Both the position numbers and the translations under genes were made by a program. A stretch of 64,000 bases of DNA from an uncultured Campylobacterales bacterium. Lineage in GTDB: Bacteria > Campylobacterota > Campylobacteria > Campylobacterales > Arcobacteraceae. The notes below the pieces were generated by a model. It saw nothing but the letters and a program-made list of their open reading frames with translations, searched no databases and was not told the origin of the DNA. How positions within the stretch are numbered: the first letter of the stretch is position 1; each line of letters begins with the position of its first letter. Location: the NCBI GenBank assembly GCA_947503785.1, contig CANNFB010000001.1, forward strand, positions 310,001 through 374,000, written 5' to 3'. This document shows, piece after piece, positions 23,778 to 32,343 of this stretch.

Positions 23778-24632
23778 TTATTCTACTAAGTTATCAATAG
23801 TAGAATTTATATTAGTAAATTCAAACTCAAAACCACTATCAAGTAGTTTTTTAGGTTTTACACATTGTCCATCTGTTAGTACTTTTGCACCTTCGCTAAA
23901 TATTAAATTTAATACAAACTCAGGAAGAGGTAATATTGTAGGTCTATTTAGTTTTTTTCCTAAAGCTTTTGTTAACTTTAAATTTGTGGTTGGTTGGGGT
24001 GCTGTTAGATTAAATACACCATCAAGATTTTTATTTTCATATACAAAACCATAAGCATTTATTAAATCACTTATATGTATAAATGAAAAATCCTGTAACC
24101 CATCTCCAATAGTTCCACCAAGTCCAAATTTAAAAGGTGTTAGCATTTTTGCTAATGCTCCTCCATCTCCTAAAATAATTCCAAATCTAAAAATAGCAGT
24201 TCTTATTCCAAACTCTTTTGCTTTCAAAGCTTCTTCTTCCCAATCTTTACAAAGCTTTGCTAAAAAATCATCTTCATATTCAAAACTTTCCTCATCATAA
24301 CAAGTTGTATTTTTGTATATTCCAACTGCTGAAGTAGAAATAAAAAGTTCTGGTTTCTTTTCTGCTTTATTCATTGCCCTAATCAAAGCTTTTGTAGTAT
24401 CTAATCTACTATTATATAGAATTTTTTTATAAGATTCTGTCCATCTATTTATAATATTTGCACCAGCTAAATTTACAACAACATCTGAAGTTTCAATAAT
24501 TTCTAATAGTTTTTTTTCATCTTTTAATTCTTCTCTTTTAATTCCAATTACATTGAAGCCTTTTTTTTCAAAAAAGTCTCTTAAGTTTGTTCCAACAAAT
24601 CCACTTGAACCTGTTATTGCTAGAGTTTTCAT
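23778..24632 (-). CDS. TIGR01777/SDR39U1-type epimerase
   Basis: A 284-residue NAD(P)-dependent sugar epimerase-like protein (YfcH/SDR39U1 group). The Rossmann motif GSSGFVGTNL is at residues 8-17. VVNLAGANI near 71 and LFISTSAVGIYKN near 112, with its Ser and Tyr, form the catalytic region. The C-terminus has the family's LPLPEFVLNLIFSEGAKVLTDGQ stretch and a final helix. I start it at 24632 because AAAGGGGTATATT precedes that ATG. The longer frame from 24671 would span the promoter. It heads the minus operon with SRPBCC, lipocalin and DUF2237. Substrate unknown. Confidence 0.92.
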   Translation of the reverse strand: MKTLAITGSSGFVGTNLRDFFEKKGFNVIGIKREELKDEKKLLEIIETSDVVVNLAGANIINRWTESYKKILYNSRLDTTKALIRAMNKAEKKPELFISTSAVGIYKNTTCYDEESFEYEDDFLAKLCKDWEEEALKAKEFGIRTAIFRFGIILGDGGALAKMLTPFKFGLGGTIGDGLQDFSFIHISDLINAYGFVYENKNLDGVFNLTAPQPTTNLKLTKALGKKLNRPTILPLPEFVLNLIFSEGAKVLTDGQCVKPKKLLDSGFEFEFTNINSTIDNLVE

Positions 24633-24660
24633 AATATACCCCTTTTTTCTTACATGCACT

Positions 24661-24682
24661 ATTATATACATTCTAGGATGTA
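24661..24682 (-). promoter_or_regulatory. Promoter with abutting near-palindromic operator
   Basis: On the minus strand TATAAT (24666-24661) lies 29 bases before the epimerase ATG. Directly upstream of it is a 16-base near-palindrome, 24667-24682 (TACATTCTAGGATGTA on the plus strand, one mismatched pair). A palindrome in the -35/-10 spacer is how MerR-type activators bind, though any dimeric regulator could use it. Confidence 0.55.
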
Positions 24683-24771
24683 TTTGTATTATAAATATGT
24701 CATTTAAAAAGATTTATTTTACAAAATATATAAACTGACACATTAACTCTACTAAAAATACATAAGAACTC

Positions 24772-24777
24772 TATAAT
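24772..24777 (+). promoter_or_regulatory. -10 box for the SDR-to-DUF3833 operon
   Basis: TATAAT, 21 bases before the ATG at 24799, in the divergent region shared with the epimerase promoter. Confidence 0.55.
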
Positions 24778-24798
24778 ATAAATAAAAAAGGCTTCAAG

Positions 24799-25569
24799 AT
24801 GGAACCTAAAAAAAGAATTTGGATTGTTGGTGGAAGTTCTGGAATTGGTTTAGAGCTAGTAAAGTTATGTCTAAAGAGTAATTATCTTGTAATTACAAGT
24901 TCTAGAAATGCTTCAAAGAGTGATGATTTAATTAAACTAAAAGAACAATTTTCAAAAGAGTTAAATTTATTAGATATGGATGTAAGTTCAAAAGAAGATG
25001 TAGCAAGTAAAGTAATAGCAGCATATTCTACTTATGATGGTTTAGATATTTGGTTTTATAATGCCGCAGCCTACGATGTAATGAGCATTAATTCATGGGA
25101 TATTGAAAAATTTGAGCAAATGAATGAAGTAAATTATTTAGGAGTTATTAGAGTAATGTCAAATCTTCTTCCACACCTTCACAATAATAAAACAAGAGAA
25201 AATATGAAATGGATATGGAACTGTAGTCTGTCTTCTTATTTTGGACTTCCTCAAGGTGGAGGTTATTCTGCTCCTAAAGCTGCATTAGTAAATTTAGCAG
25301 AATCAATTCAACCTGAATTAGAAATTTCAAATATAAACTTACAAATAATAAATCATGGTTTTGTAAAGACAAGGCTAACTGCAAAAAATAAATTTCAAAT
25401 GCCACAACTAATGGAAGCTAAAGAAACAGCAGAAAAAATACTTGAAGGTATGGAGAACTCTTCATCTTTTGAGATTAGATTTCCTTTTGGTTTAAGAATA
25501 TTCTTAAGCTTATTAAAAATGCTCCCTTATAAAATCTCTTTAGCTCTTACAAAAAAGATGCTGCCATGA
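24799..25569 (+). CDS. Short-chain dehydrogenase/reductase
   Basis: A 256-residue classical SDR. The cofactor loop is VGGSSGIGLELVKLC (residues 10-24), the NAG-like motif reads YNAAAY near 90 and the catalytic pair is YSAPK near 153, with Ser in NCSLSSYFG before it. The C-terminal 30 residues are hydrophobic and basic (LRIFLSLLKMLPYKISLAL), suggesting membrane contact. First gene of an eight-gene plus-strand run. The next gene overlaps its stop by four bases (ATGA). SDRs of this type occur in the photolyase/CFA clusters of other bacteria. Its substrate there is not known to me. Confidence 0.9.
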   Translation: MEPKKRIWIVGGSSGIGLELVKLCLKSNYLVITSSRNASKSDDLIKLKEQFSKELNLLDMDVSSKEDVASKVIAAYSTYDGLDIWFYNAAAYDVMSINSWDIEKFEQMNEVNYLGVIRVMSNLLPHLHNNKTRENMKWIWNCSLSSYFGLPQGGGYSAPKAALVNLAESIQPELEISNINLQIINHGFVKTRLTAKNKFQMPQLMEAKETAEKILEGMENSSSFEIRFPFGLRIFLSLLKMLPYKISLALTKKMLP

Positions 25570-26003
25570 GTGAACTAAATAACACAAACGCAAGATTATA
25601 TGCAAGGTTTTTTGAAAATATTAATAGAACTACTCCGATAGAAGAGTATGAAAAGGTATTTGAAAAAGATGTACGATTTAAAGACCCATTTCACGATATA
25701 GAAAATCTTGAAAAGTTATATAAAATATTCAAAGATATGTATGTAAAACTTGATAATCCAAGTTTTAAAGTTACGGAAATAATAGAACAAAATAATATTG
25801 CTTATTTAAAATGGAATTTCCACTTCTTATTTAAAGGTACAAATAAAGATGAATCTTTTGAAGGAGTTAGTAGAGTTGAGTTTAATAAAGAGAATAAAGT
25901 AATATCTCATATTGATTACTGGGACTCATCTAGTAATTTATATGAAAAGATACCTATTCTTTCTTTTTTTATGAGATTTATAAAAAGTAAGATAAATAGT
26001 TAA
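25566..26003 (+). CDS. SnoaL-like (NTF2-fold) protein
   Basis: A 145-residue soluble protein with the cone-shaped NTF2/SnoaL pattern: an N-terminal helix (NARLYARFFENI), a strand with FKDPFHDIENLEKLYKIF, then strands ending in FEGVSRVEFNKENKVISHIDYWD. That last motif is the common C-terminal end of SnoaL-like proteins. It is translationally coupled to the SDR gene (ATGA overlap) and two bases from the MFS gene. It could bind or isomerise a hydrophobic compound; nothing in the sequence fixes this. Confidence 0.87.
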   Translation: MSELNNTNARLYARFFENINRTTPIEEYEKVFEKDVRFKDPFHDIENLEKLYKIFKDMYVKLDNPSFKVTEIIEQNNIAYLKWNFHFLFKGTNKDESFEGVSRVEFNKENKVISHIDYWDSSSNLYEKIPILSFFMRFIKSKINS

Positions 26004-26005
26004 TT

Positions 26006-27262
26006 ATGCAAAATAAATTAGTACTTTATTATAGTCTTTTAGCAATTCCATTAGCGATTGTAGGTTTGCCTCTATACATATATCTACCAACTTTTTATGC
26101 AACTACAGTTGGAGTTGAAATAGCAACTGTTGGTTTGATAATTTTTCTTGCAAGATTAACTGATGTATTTACAGACCCATATTTTGGGTACTTAAGTGAT
26201 AAAAGTGTTGAGTACTTTAATAGTAGAAAACCTATTATGATTTTAGGTTCTTTTATATTGATTTGTAGTTTTTATGCACTTATAAATCCAAATTTAGAGT
26301 TTCCAAAACTTTGGCTTTTAACTTTTTCTATTTTAGTTTATATTGGATGGAGTATGATTAATATTCCTTATTTAACATGGAGTAGCGAAATAAGTCAAAA
26401 GTATGAAGATAAAACTCTCTTAAATAGTTCAAGAGAACTCTTTACTATAATTGGTGTTTTAATAGCTTTACTTGTTCCTTATATTTATAAAGTATCAGAA
26501 GACTTTGAACAAACTTTACAAATACTATATCTCTCATTTTTAATTTTATTTATTCCTTTATTTTTTATCACTTTAAAAACAATAAAGATTAAAACAAGAA
26601 TAAAAATAGAAAAATATACCTTTAAAAATCTTAAAAATATTTATAAAAACATGAGTGATTTAAAATATCTTCAAATTGGATACTTTTTTAATAACCTAGC
26701 AAATGCACTTCCAGCAACTCTGTTTTTGCTTTTTATTGAATTAGTTATTCAAGAAAAAAGTTCTGGTGGAATGATTTTAATTTTATACTTTTTCTCAGGA
26801 ATCATTGCTCTTCCTTTTTGGAATTTTTTATCAAATAAAATTGGAAAGAAAAAAACTTGGATTAGCTCAATTATACTAGCTTCTACTGCTTTTGCTTTTG
26901 TACCTTTTTTACAAGCTGGAGATTTAAATGCTTTTATAATTATAAGCTTAGTCTCTGGATTATCACTTGGAGCTGATATGGCACTTCCAACTGCCATTCA
27001 AAGTGATTTAGTACAAAAAAGTAAAGAGTATGAGAGTAATATTTCTGGCTTATTATTTGGTATATGGACTATGATTACAAAGTTATCACTAGCTTTTACA
27101 GTAGCATTGAGTTTTGTAATTCTTGGGTTCTTTGAATTTGAAGCAAGTAATCCAACTTCTACTTCTTTACTTGTGTTATCTTTTCTTTATGGTATTTTTC
27201 CTGTGATTTTAAAACTAATTGCTATGCTTTTTATCAATAAATATTCTGATAAAAAAGCATAA
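26006..27262 (+). CDS. MFS transporter, GPH (MelB-like) group
   Basis: A 418-residue inner-membrane transporter with about 12 membrane segments. The segment LARLTDVFTDPYFGYLSDKS (residues 48-67) is the characteristic loop of the glycoside-pentoside-hexuronide/MelB group, and GWSMINIPYLTWSSEIS near 113 is also typical. Despite the group name, members inside photolyase/CFA clusters are not known sugar carriers. A lipid-related cargo is an inference from context. Follows the SnoaL gene by two bases. Confidence 0.88.
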   Translation: MQNKLVLYYSLLAIPLAIVGLPLYIYLPTFYATTVGVEIATVGLIIFLARLTDVFTDPYFGYLSDKSVEYFNSRKPIMILGSFILICSFYALINPNLEFPKLWLLTFSILVYIGWSMINIPYLTWSSEISQKYEDKTLLNSSRELFTIIGVLIALLVPYIYKVSEDFEQTLQILYLSFLILFIPLFFITLKTIKIKTRIKIEKYTFKNLKNIYKNMSDLKYLQIGYFFNNLANALPATLFLLFIELVIQEKSSGGMILILYFFSGIIALPFWNFLSNKIGKKKTWISSIILASTAFAFVPFLQAGDLNAFIIISLVSGLSLGADMALPTAIQSDLVQKSKEYESNISGLLFGIWTMITKLSLAFTVALSFVILGFFEFEASNPTSTSLLVLSFLYGIFPVILKLIAMLFINKYSDKKA

Positions 27263-27301
27263 TCTTATCAACAAACATTTTATTACTACAAAAACTCTTC
27301 A

Positions 27302-27307
27302 TATAAT
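27302..27307 (+). promoter_or_regulatory. Internal -10 box before the second lipocalin
   Basis: TATAAT, 29 bases before the ATG at 27336, in a 73-base gap. The later genes may therefore be expressed apart from the SDR-SnoaL-MFS part. Ribosome site AAGGAG. Confidence 0.5.
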
Positions 27308-27335
27308 CATAGAATAACAGTACAAGGAGTTTGAC

Positions 27336-27875
27336 ATGAAGATGTTTTTTATAACTATTATTTCTTTTTCTTTTCTTTTATCTCAAACTCCCAAAGAGTT
27401 TAACAAAGCACCTAAGGTAGTTGATTTTGTATCAATTGAAAAATTCAGTGGCTTATGGTACGAAATTGCACGAACATACAATAGTTTTGAAAAAGATTGT
27501 GTTGGAGCAACTGTTGAATACAAACTAAGAGATGATTTAAATTATGACATTAAAAATAGATGCTTTGATACTGTAATTGGTGGAGATTTAATCGAATTTA
27601 ATGGAACAGCAAAACCTTTAAACCAAAATACGATGGCACAAATACAAATGACTTACTTTTGGATATTTACTAAAAATTATAGAGTCGTATACTTAACTGA
27701 AGATTACTCCAGTGCCGTAGTAGTTGATAAAAATATGAATAATGTTTGGATTATGAATAGAACACCCTTTATGAAAAAAGAGAAGCTAGCTTACCTAGTT
27801 TCTTTTTTATCAAATCACATGGATATTAAAAGATTGATATACACTCCACAAGATTCGCAAGGACGATACAAATGA
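27336..27875 (+). CDS. Secreted lipocalin
   Basis: A 179-residue lipocalin with a signal peptide (about 1-17, FLLSQT) and no lipobox, so periplasmic or surface-released rather than anchored. Motif one is FSGLWYEIARTYNSFEKDC near residue 36, and NNVWIMNRTPFMKK near 131 carries the conserved Arg. It is clearly related to the lipoprotein lipocalin at 22797 (both have WYEIAR, the FEK-C pair and the W-I-R motif). The stop overlaps the flavoprotein start (ATGA). Likely ligand is a fatty acid or lysolipid. Confidence 0.9.
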   Translation: MKMFFITIISFSFLLSQTPKEFNKAPKVVDFVSIEKFSGLWYEIARTYNSFEKDCVGATVEYKLRDDLNYDIKNRCFDTVIGGDLIEFNGTAKPLNQNTMAQIQMTYFWIFTKNYRVVYLTEDYSSAVVVDKNMNNVWIMNRTPFMKKEKLAYLVSFLSNHMDIKRLIYTPQDSQGRYK

Positions 27876-29125
27876 GTAAAGAAAAAATATATAAAATAGC
27901 AGTCTTAGGAGCTGGAATAAGTGGACTTGGATCTGCATATTTACTAAGTAAAAAACATGATGTAGATTTGTACGAAAAAGACAATAGATTAGGTGGTCAT
28001 GCACGAACTTCGCAAGTTGAAGAAGATGGTAAAACATTTGGTGTTGATACTGGTTTTTTAGTATTTAATCACCCTACTTATCCGCTGTTAACAAAACTAT
28101 TAAAAGAACTAGATGTAAAAATAGAAAATAGTGATATGAGTTTTGCTTTTTGGGATCAAAAAAGTAACTTAGCTTACAATGGTGAATCTTTAAAAGGTAT
28201 GTATTTTCAAAAGAAAAACATCTTTTCTTATTCACATAATAAGATGATTCTTGATGTATTAAAATTTAATAAAAAAGCAAATAAAGATTTAGAAAATAAT
28301 AGCAACGATTTAGACTTATGTTTAGGTGAATATTTAAAAGATTATTCACAATATTTTAAAGATCGATATATTATTCCAATGGGTTCATCAATTTGGTCAA
28401 CACCTAGTGATAAGATGAGTGATTTTCCTGCACGTGCATTTTTGCATTTTTTTAAAAATCACGGATTATTAGGTGTTGATACTCATCACCAATGGCTTAC
28501 TGTTAGTGGTGGTTCTATTAATTATGTTGAAAAAATATCAAAGAAAATATCTGGAAAAATCTTTAAAAATTCTGATGTAATAAGTGTAGAAAGAGAAGAG
28601 GATAAAGTTATTTTAATACATGCCGATAATTCCCAATCTATTTACGACAAAGTAATCTTTGCTATGCATGCACCTGATGCTTTGAATTTAATAGATGAGC
28701 CAAGTGTTGATGAGCTTAGGATTCTTTCTTGTTTTGAATATAAAGAAAATAAAGCAGTTTTACATACAGATAAAAAAGCTCTGTATCCTGATAAAAAAGT
28801 ATATGCAGCTTGGAATTATAAAACAAATGGAAAAGATAAAAATGTGACATTGTCATATTGGATTAATCGCTTACAAAATTTAAAGAGTAAAAAAGAGTAT
28901 TTTGTTTCGTTAAATGAAACAGAACAACTAGATGAAGTAATAGAAAACATAAGCTATGAACATCCACAATTTGATGCAAAAGCAATTGATGCTCAAAGTA
29001 AAAGAAATCTTATCAATGGCAAAAACAATACTTATTTTGCAGGAGCTTATTGGAGATATGGTTTCCATGAAGATGGATTATATAGTGCAAATACAATTGC
29101 AGAAGAATTTGGATGTGAATTATGA
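27872..29125 (+). CDS. FAD-dependent amine-oxidase-like protein (COG2907 type)
   Basis: A 417-residue flavoprotein. The FAD-binding fold is VLGAGISGLGSAYLLSKK (residues 11-28), followed by the second glycine motif LGGHARTSQV near 46. The C-terminus has YFAGAYWRYGFHEDGLYSANTIAEEF, where FAD closes. Members of this family are almost always encoded next to DUF1365 and a CFA-like methyltransferase, as here (four-base overlaps). In Rhodobacter such genes are induced by singlet oxygen and tied to furan fatty acid formation, as far as I recall. An oxidising step on a membrane acyl chain is the best inference. Confidence 0.9.
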   Translation: MSKEKIYKIAVLGAGISGLGSAYLLSKKHDVDLYEKDNRLGGHARTSQVEEDGKTFGVDTGFLVFNHPTYPLLTKLLKELDVKIENSDMSFAFWDQKSNLAYNGESLKGMYFQKKNIFSYSHNKMILDVLKFNKKANKDLENNSNDLDLCLGEYLKDYSQYFKDRYIIPMGSSIWSTPSDKMSDFPARAFLHFFKNHGLLGVDTHHQWLTVSGGSINYVEKISKKISGKIFKNSDVISVEREEDKVILIHADNSQSIYDKVIFAMHAPDALNLIDEPSVDELRILSCFEYKENKAVLHTDKKALYPDKKVYAAWNYKTNGKDKNVTLSYWINRLQNLKSKKEYFVSLNETEQLDEVIENISYEHPQFDAKAIDAQSKRNLINGKNNTYFAGAYWRYGFHEDGLYSANTIAEEFGCEL

Positions 29126-29862
29126 GTCACAAATTTTTTGAAGGAAGTCTTTATCATAAAAGGTATAGTCCAAAAGTACATGATTTTAAATATAAATTTT
29201 TTATGATTGATATAAATATATCAAAACTTGAAAAATTAGAGAACAAGTACTTTTCTCAAAATAGTTTTAATCTATTCTCTTTTAATACAAAAGACCATTT
29301 TGGGAAGAGTATTGATTTTAAAGAAAATATAAAAAACTTACTAAAAGAATATGACTTAGAAGCAACTGAAAAAATGAGATTTATTACCTTGCCTAGAATT
29401 GTTGGTTATGTATTTAATCCTATTAGTATTTTGGTACTTTTTGAAAATGATAAACCAACAAATATGATTGCAGAAGTGCATAACTATAATGGTGGAAGAG
29501 TTATCTATCCTGTTAAGTTAGAAACAAGTGATAACAAACACTATAAGGGTGAAAGTTTAAAAGATATGCACGTTTCTCCATTTTTTAAAAGAGATGGAAG
29601 ATATGAGTTTGATTTAACATATACAAGCAATCATTTCTCAATAGGAATAAAACTTTTTGAAGATGATAAAAAGATGTTATCTTCAACATTTGTAGGTAAA
29701 AGTCTTGTTTTTAATGAAGTAAATATTATATCACTATTTTTTAGACATACCCTACTTACATTTTGGGTAGTTACAAGAACAATTTGGCAGAGTTTAAAAC
29801 TTAAATTAAAAGGTCTAAAATGGAATGGACCAGAAGCTATTGATCAAACTAGGAGGGCTTAA
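29122..29862 (+). CDS. DUF1365 family protein
   Basis: A 246-residue protein of the DUF1365 family. Recognisable parts are the start FFEGSLYHKRYSPKVHDFKY, FITLPRIVGYVFNPIS near 87-102, the EVHNYNGGRVIYPV region and HVSPFFKRDGRYEF near 150, and the basic C-terminus. Activity is unknown. It stands between the flavoprotein and the CFA-type methyltransferase, overlapping the former by four bases and two bases from the latter. This is the conserved trio of the fatty-acid modification cluster. Confidence 0.93.
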   Translation: MSHKFFEGSLYHKRYSPKVHDFKYKFFMIDINISKLEKLENKYFSQNSFNLFSFNTKDHFGKSIDFKENIKNLLKEYDLEATEKMRFITLPRIVGYVFNPISILVLFENDKPTNMIAEVHNYNGGRVIYPVKLETSDNKHYKGESLKDMHVSPFFKRDGRYEFDLTYTSNHFSIGIKLFEDDKKMLSSTFVGKSLVFNEVNIISLFFRHTLLTFWVVTRTIWQSLKLKLKGLKWNGPEAIDQTRRA

Positions 29863-29864
29863 AA

Positions 29865-31091
29865 ATGAAATCTTTTTGGAATAAACTAGGAGATAAGTAT
29901 TTTTCAAAAATTACAAAAGGAACATTAGAAGTTTCATTTTGTGATGGGAAAATCAAAATATATGGAAATAATCAAGAACCCAAAGCAAAAATTGTTTTAA
30001 ATAATGCAGATTTATTTAGAAGATTAACTCTTTTTGGAGATATTGGCTTTGCAGAAAGTTACATGGATAAAGATTTTGAATGTGATGATTTAACCGCATT
30101 AATCAAAATTGGACTTATAAACTCTGATGCTTTAGAAACTAAAAGTGAGGATGAAAAGAAGTTTAGTCTTTATAACTTATTCCCAGTAGTAAATAAAATA
30201 AAACATATTATGAGAAAAAACTCAAAAACACGTTCAGCAAAAAATATCCAAGATCATTATGATTTGTCAAATGATTTTTTTGAACTGTTTTTAGATGATA
30301 CAATGATGTATTCATCAGCTGTATTTGAAAAAGCTGATGAGCCTTTATTTGATGCACAAAAAAGAAAAATAGATTTACTTGCAAAAAAATTAAATCTTAA
30401 AAAAGGTTCAAAAGTACTTGAAATTGGTTCAGGATGGGGAGCTATGGCTATGCACTTAGTTAAAGAGTATGGTTGTGAAGTTACCACTTTAACACTATCA
30501 AAAGAGCAAAAAAAGCTTTGTGAAGGTAGATTTAAAGAGCATAATATTGAAGAATCTGTTGATGTAATGCTAAAAGATTACAGAGATATGGAAGGTGAAT
30601 TTGATGCTGTAATTGCTGTTGAAATGTTTGAAGCAGTTGGACGTGAGTATTTTGATGTGTTCTTCAAAAAGTGTGAATCTTTATTAAAACCAAGTGGAAT
30701 ACTAGTAATGCAGATAATAACAATGCCTGACCAAAGATATAGTTCATACTGCAAGGGAACAGATTTTATTCAAAAATATATCTTCCCAGGAGGACATCTT
30801 CCAAGTGTTGGAAAGATATTAGATGTAACTACAAAAAACACAAAATTAAATCTTTTACATATGGAAGAGTTTACAGAACATTATGCAAAAACATTAAATA
30901 TTTGGCATAAAAATTTTAATCAAAAATTAGAAGAAGTAAAAGAGTTAGGCTTTGATGAGTACTTTATTAGAATGTGGAAAATGTATCTTTGTTATTGTGA
31001 AGCAGCATTCTTAACTAGAAATATAAATCTAGTTCAAATTGCCTTTACAAGATATCAAAATATGGATTTAAATGAAGGATTAGTAGCATGA
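29865..31091 (+). CDS. Cyclopropane-fatty-acid-synthase-like methyltransferase
   Basis: A 408-residue SAM-dependent enzyme of the CFA synthase family that methylates unsaturated acyl chains in membrane phospholipids. The N-terminal domain (1-125) binds lipid. The SAM motif is VLEIGSGWGAMAMHL near residues 184-198, and QDHYDLSNDFFELFLDD near 127-143 and YIFPGGHLPS near 303-312 are diagnostic. The catalytic Glu/His/Tyr set lies in MEEFTEHYAKTL and the end region. Given its neighbours, it may act in the furan fatty acid or a related branch rather than in plain cyclopropanation. Stop overlaps the DUF3833 start. Confidence 0.93.
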   Translation: MKSFWNKLGDKYFSKITKGTLEVSFCDGKIKIYGNNQEPKAKIVLNNADLFRRLTLFGDIGFAESYMDKDFECDDLTALIKIGLINSDALETKSEDEKKFSLYNLFPVVNKIKHIMRKNSKTRSAKNIQDHYDLSNDFFELFLDDTMMYSSAVFEKADEPLFDAQKRKIDLLAKKLNLKKGSKVLEIGSGWGAMAMHLVKEYGCEVTTLTLSKEQKKLCEGRFKEHNIEESVDVMLKDYRDMEGEFDAVIAVEMFEAVGREYFDVFFKKCESLLKPSGILVMQIITMPDQRYSSYCKGTDFIQKYIFPGGHLPSVGKILDVTTKNTKLNLLHMEEFTEHYAKTLNIWHKNFNQKLEEVKELGFDEYFIRMWKMYLCYCEAAFLTRNINLVQIAFTRYQNMDLNEGLVA

Positions 31092-31624
31092 AAATACAAG
31101 TCTTTTTTTTAACAGCAATATTTTTAATTTTTACAGGATGTTCAAAAATGCAAATAGAAGATTTTACAAATAAAGGGCCAGAATTCATTCCTCAAAAATA
31201 TTTTAATGGAAAACTAACAGCTTATGGAATGGTAAAAGATAGAAGTGGAAAAATCATCAAAACTTTTAAAGGTGATTTAGTAGGTTCTTGGGATAAAAAT
31301 GGCGTTGGAACACTAGATGAAAAGTTTGTTTATGACAATGGGGAAAAACAAACTAGAGTTTGGACGTTAACTCCAACAGGTGATAAAACTTTTATAGGAA
31401 CAGCAGGTGATATTGTAGGTGAAGCACAAATGGTTGCAAATGGAAATACAGTAGTTATTGATTATACGATGACAGTTCCATATAATGACTCAACAATAGA
31501 TATAAACGTAAAAGATTGGCTACACCTTCAAGAAGATGGAGTTATTTTAAATCACTCTAAAATGAAAAAGTTTGGATTTACTGTAGGTGAACTTGTGATT
31601 ACTATAATTAAAGAAGATAAGTAA
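31088..31624 (+). CDS. DUF3833 lipoprotein
   Basis: A 178-residue lipoprotein of the DUF3833 family with lipobox FTGC (Cys18). The family pattern is clear: PEFIPQKYFNGKLTAYGMVKDRSGK near residue 32, the GTLDEKFVYDNGEKQTRVW strand pair, and YNDSTIDINVKDWLHL near 137. A lipocalin-like beta fold is likely. It ends the plus-strand operon and overlaps the CFA gene by four bases. Such lipoproteins accompany CFA-type enzymes in other clusters. The role, perhaps lipid handling at the envelope, is inferred. Confidence 0.9.
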   Translation: MKIQVFFLTAIFLIFTGCSKMQIEDFTNKGPEFIPQKYFNGKLTAYGMVKDRSGKIIKTFKGDLVGSWDKNGVGTLDEKFVYDNGEKQTRVWTLTPTGDKTFIGTAGDIVGEAQMVANGNTVVIDYTMTVPYNDSTIDINVKDWLHLQEDGVILNHSKMKKFGFTVGELVITIIKEDK

Positions 31625-31629
31625 AAAGC

Positions 31630-32343
31630 CTAGAGAATTCTTTTTTCAAGATATTCTCTAAACTCTTTAGCTCCATCTTTTGAGCTTGTTACAATATCAT
31701 CTATTCCTTCAAATGATATCTCTAATTTTGATTGTTCCATACTTTGCATAGATTTAATTTTATCTACATTTACAATACAAGATCTATGAATTCTAAAGAA
31801 GTTTTTTCCCTTTAAGAGTTTTTCCATATCCCCTATTTTTTTTCTTACGTATGCATCTGTATTTTTTATCTTGATGATAACTTCATCTAAATCAGCTTTA
31901 ATATAAAAAATATCTTCTATGTCAATCAAATAAAGCTTACTTCCTCTTTTAGCCATAATTCTTTTGGAACTATCTATATGTTCTTTTATCATAAATTTTT
32001 CAATCTTTTCTAAAGATTTTTTTATACTTTCATTTGATATTGGTTTTAGTAAATAATCTACTCCACCACTTTGAAAGGCTTCTAAGGCATGTTCAGAGTA
32101 TGCTGTTTGAAACACTATGAATGTATCAGGGTTAATATCTAAAATAGTGTTAGCAAGCTCTAAGCCACTCATATTTGGCATTGATATATCTAAGAATGCA
32201 ATATCAAATTTCTCCTTTGATACAAGCTTTATAGCATCTATTGGATTATTACATTCAGTAATATCCTCTACTCCCTCTTCTTCTAAAAGTCTTTTTAATC
32301 TGCTAAGAGCTAGTTTTTCATCATCTACTATAAGTGTTTTCAA
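31630..32343 (-). CDS. LytTR response regulator
   Basis: A 237-residue DNA-binding regulator. The receiver domain (1-120) has Asp7/Asp8, the phosphoacceptor Asp52 in FLDISMP and Lys100 in YLLKP. The LytTR domain (about 130-235) shows FFRIHRSCIVNVDKI. Its start overlaps the stop of the LytS-type kinase gene by four bases, so the two form a cognate pair. Being inside the photolyase operon and facing the CFA operon, it is the natural candidate regulator of this island, since no MerR, ECF sigma or B12-photoreceptor gene is visible. Target sites are not identified. Confidence 0.93.
   Translation of the reverse strand: MKTLIVDDEKLALSRLKRLLEEEGVEDITECNNPIDAIKLVSKEKFDIAFLDISMPNMSGLELANTILDINPDTFIVFQTAYSEHALEAFQSGGVDYLLKPISNESIKKSLEKIEKFMIKEHIDSSKRIMAKRGSKLYLIDIEDIFYIKADLDEVIIKIKNTDAYVRKKIGDMEKLLKGKNFFRIHRSCIVNVDKIKSMQSMEQSKLEISFEGIDDIVTSSKDGAKEFREYLEKRIL

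Noticed and set aside
23778-24671. Longer epimerase frame starting at 24671
   Set aside because: It would span the -10 box and part of the palindrome. The Rossmann fold and ribosome site fit the ATG at 24632.
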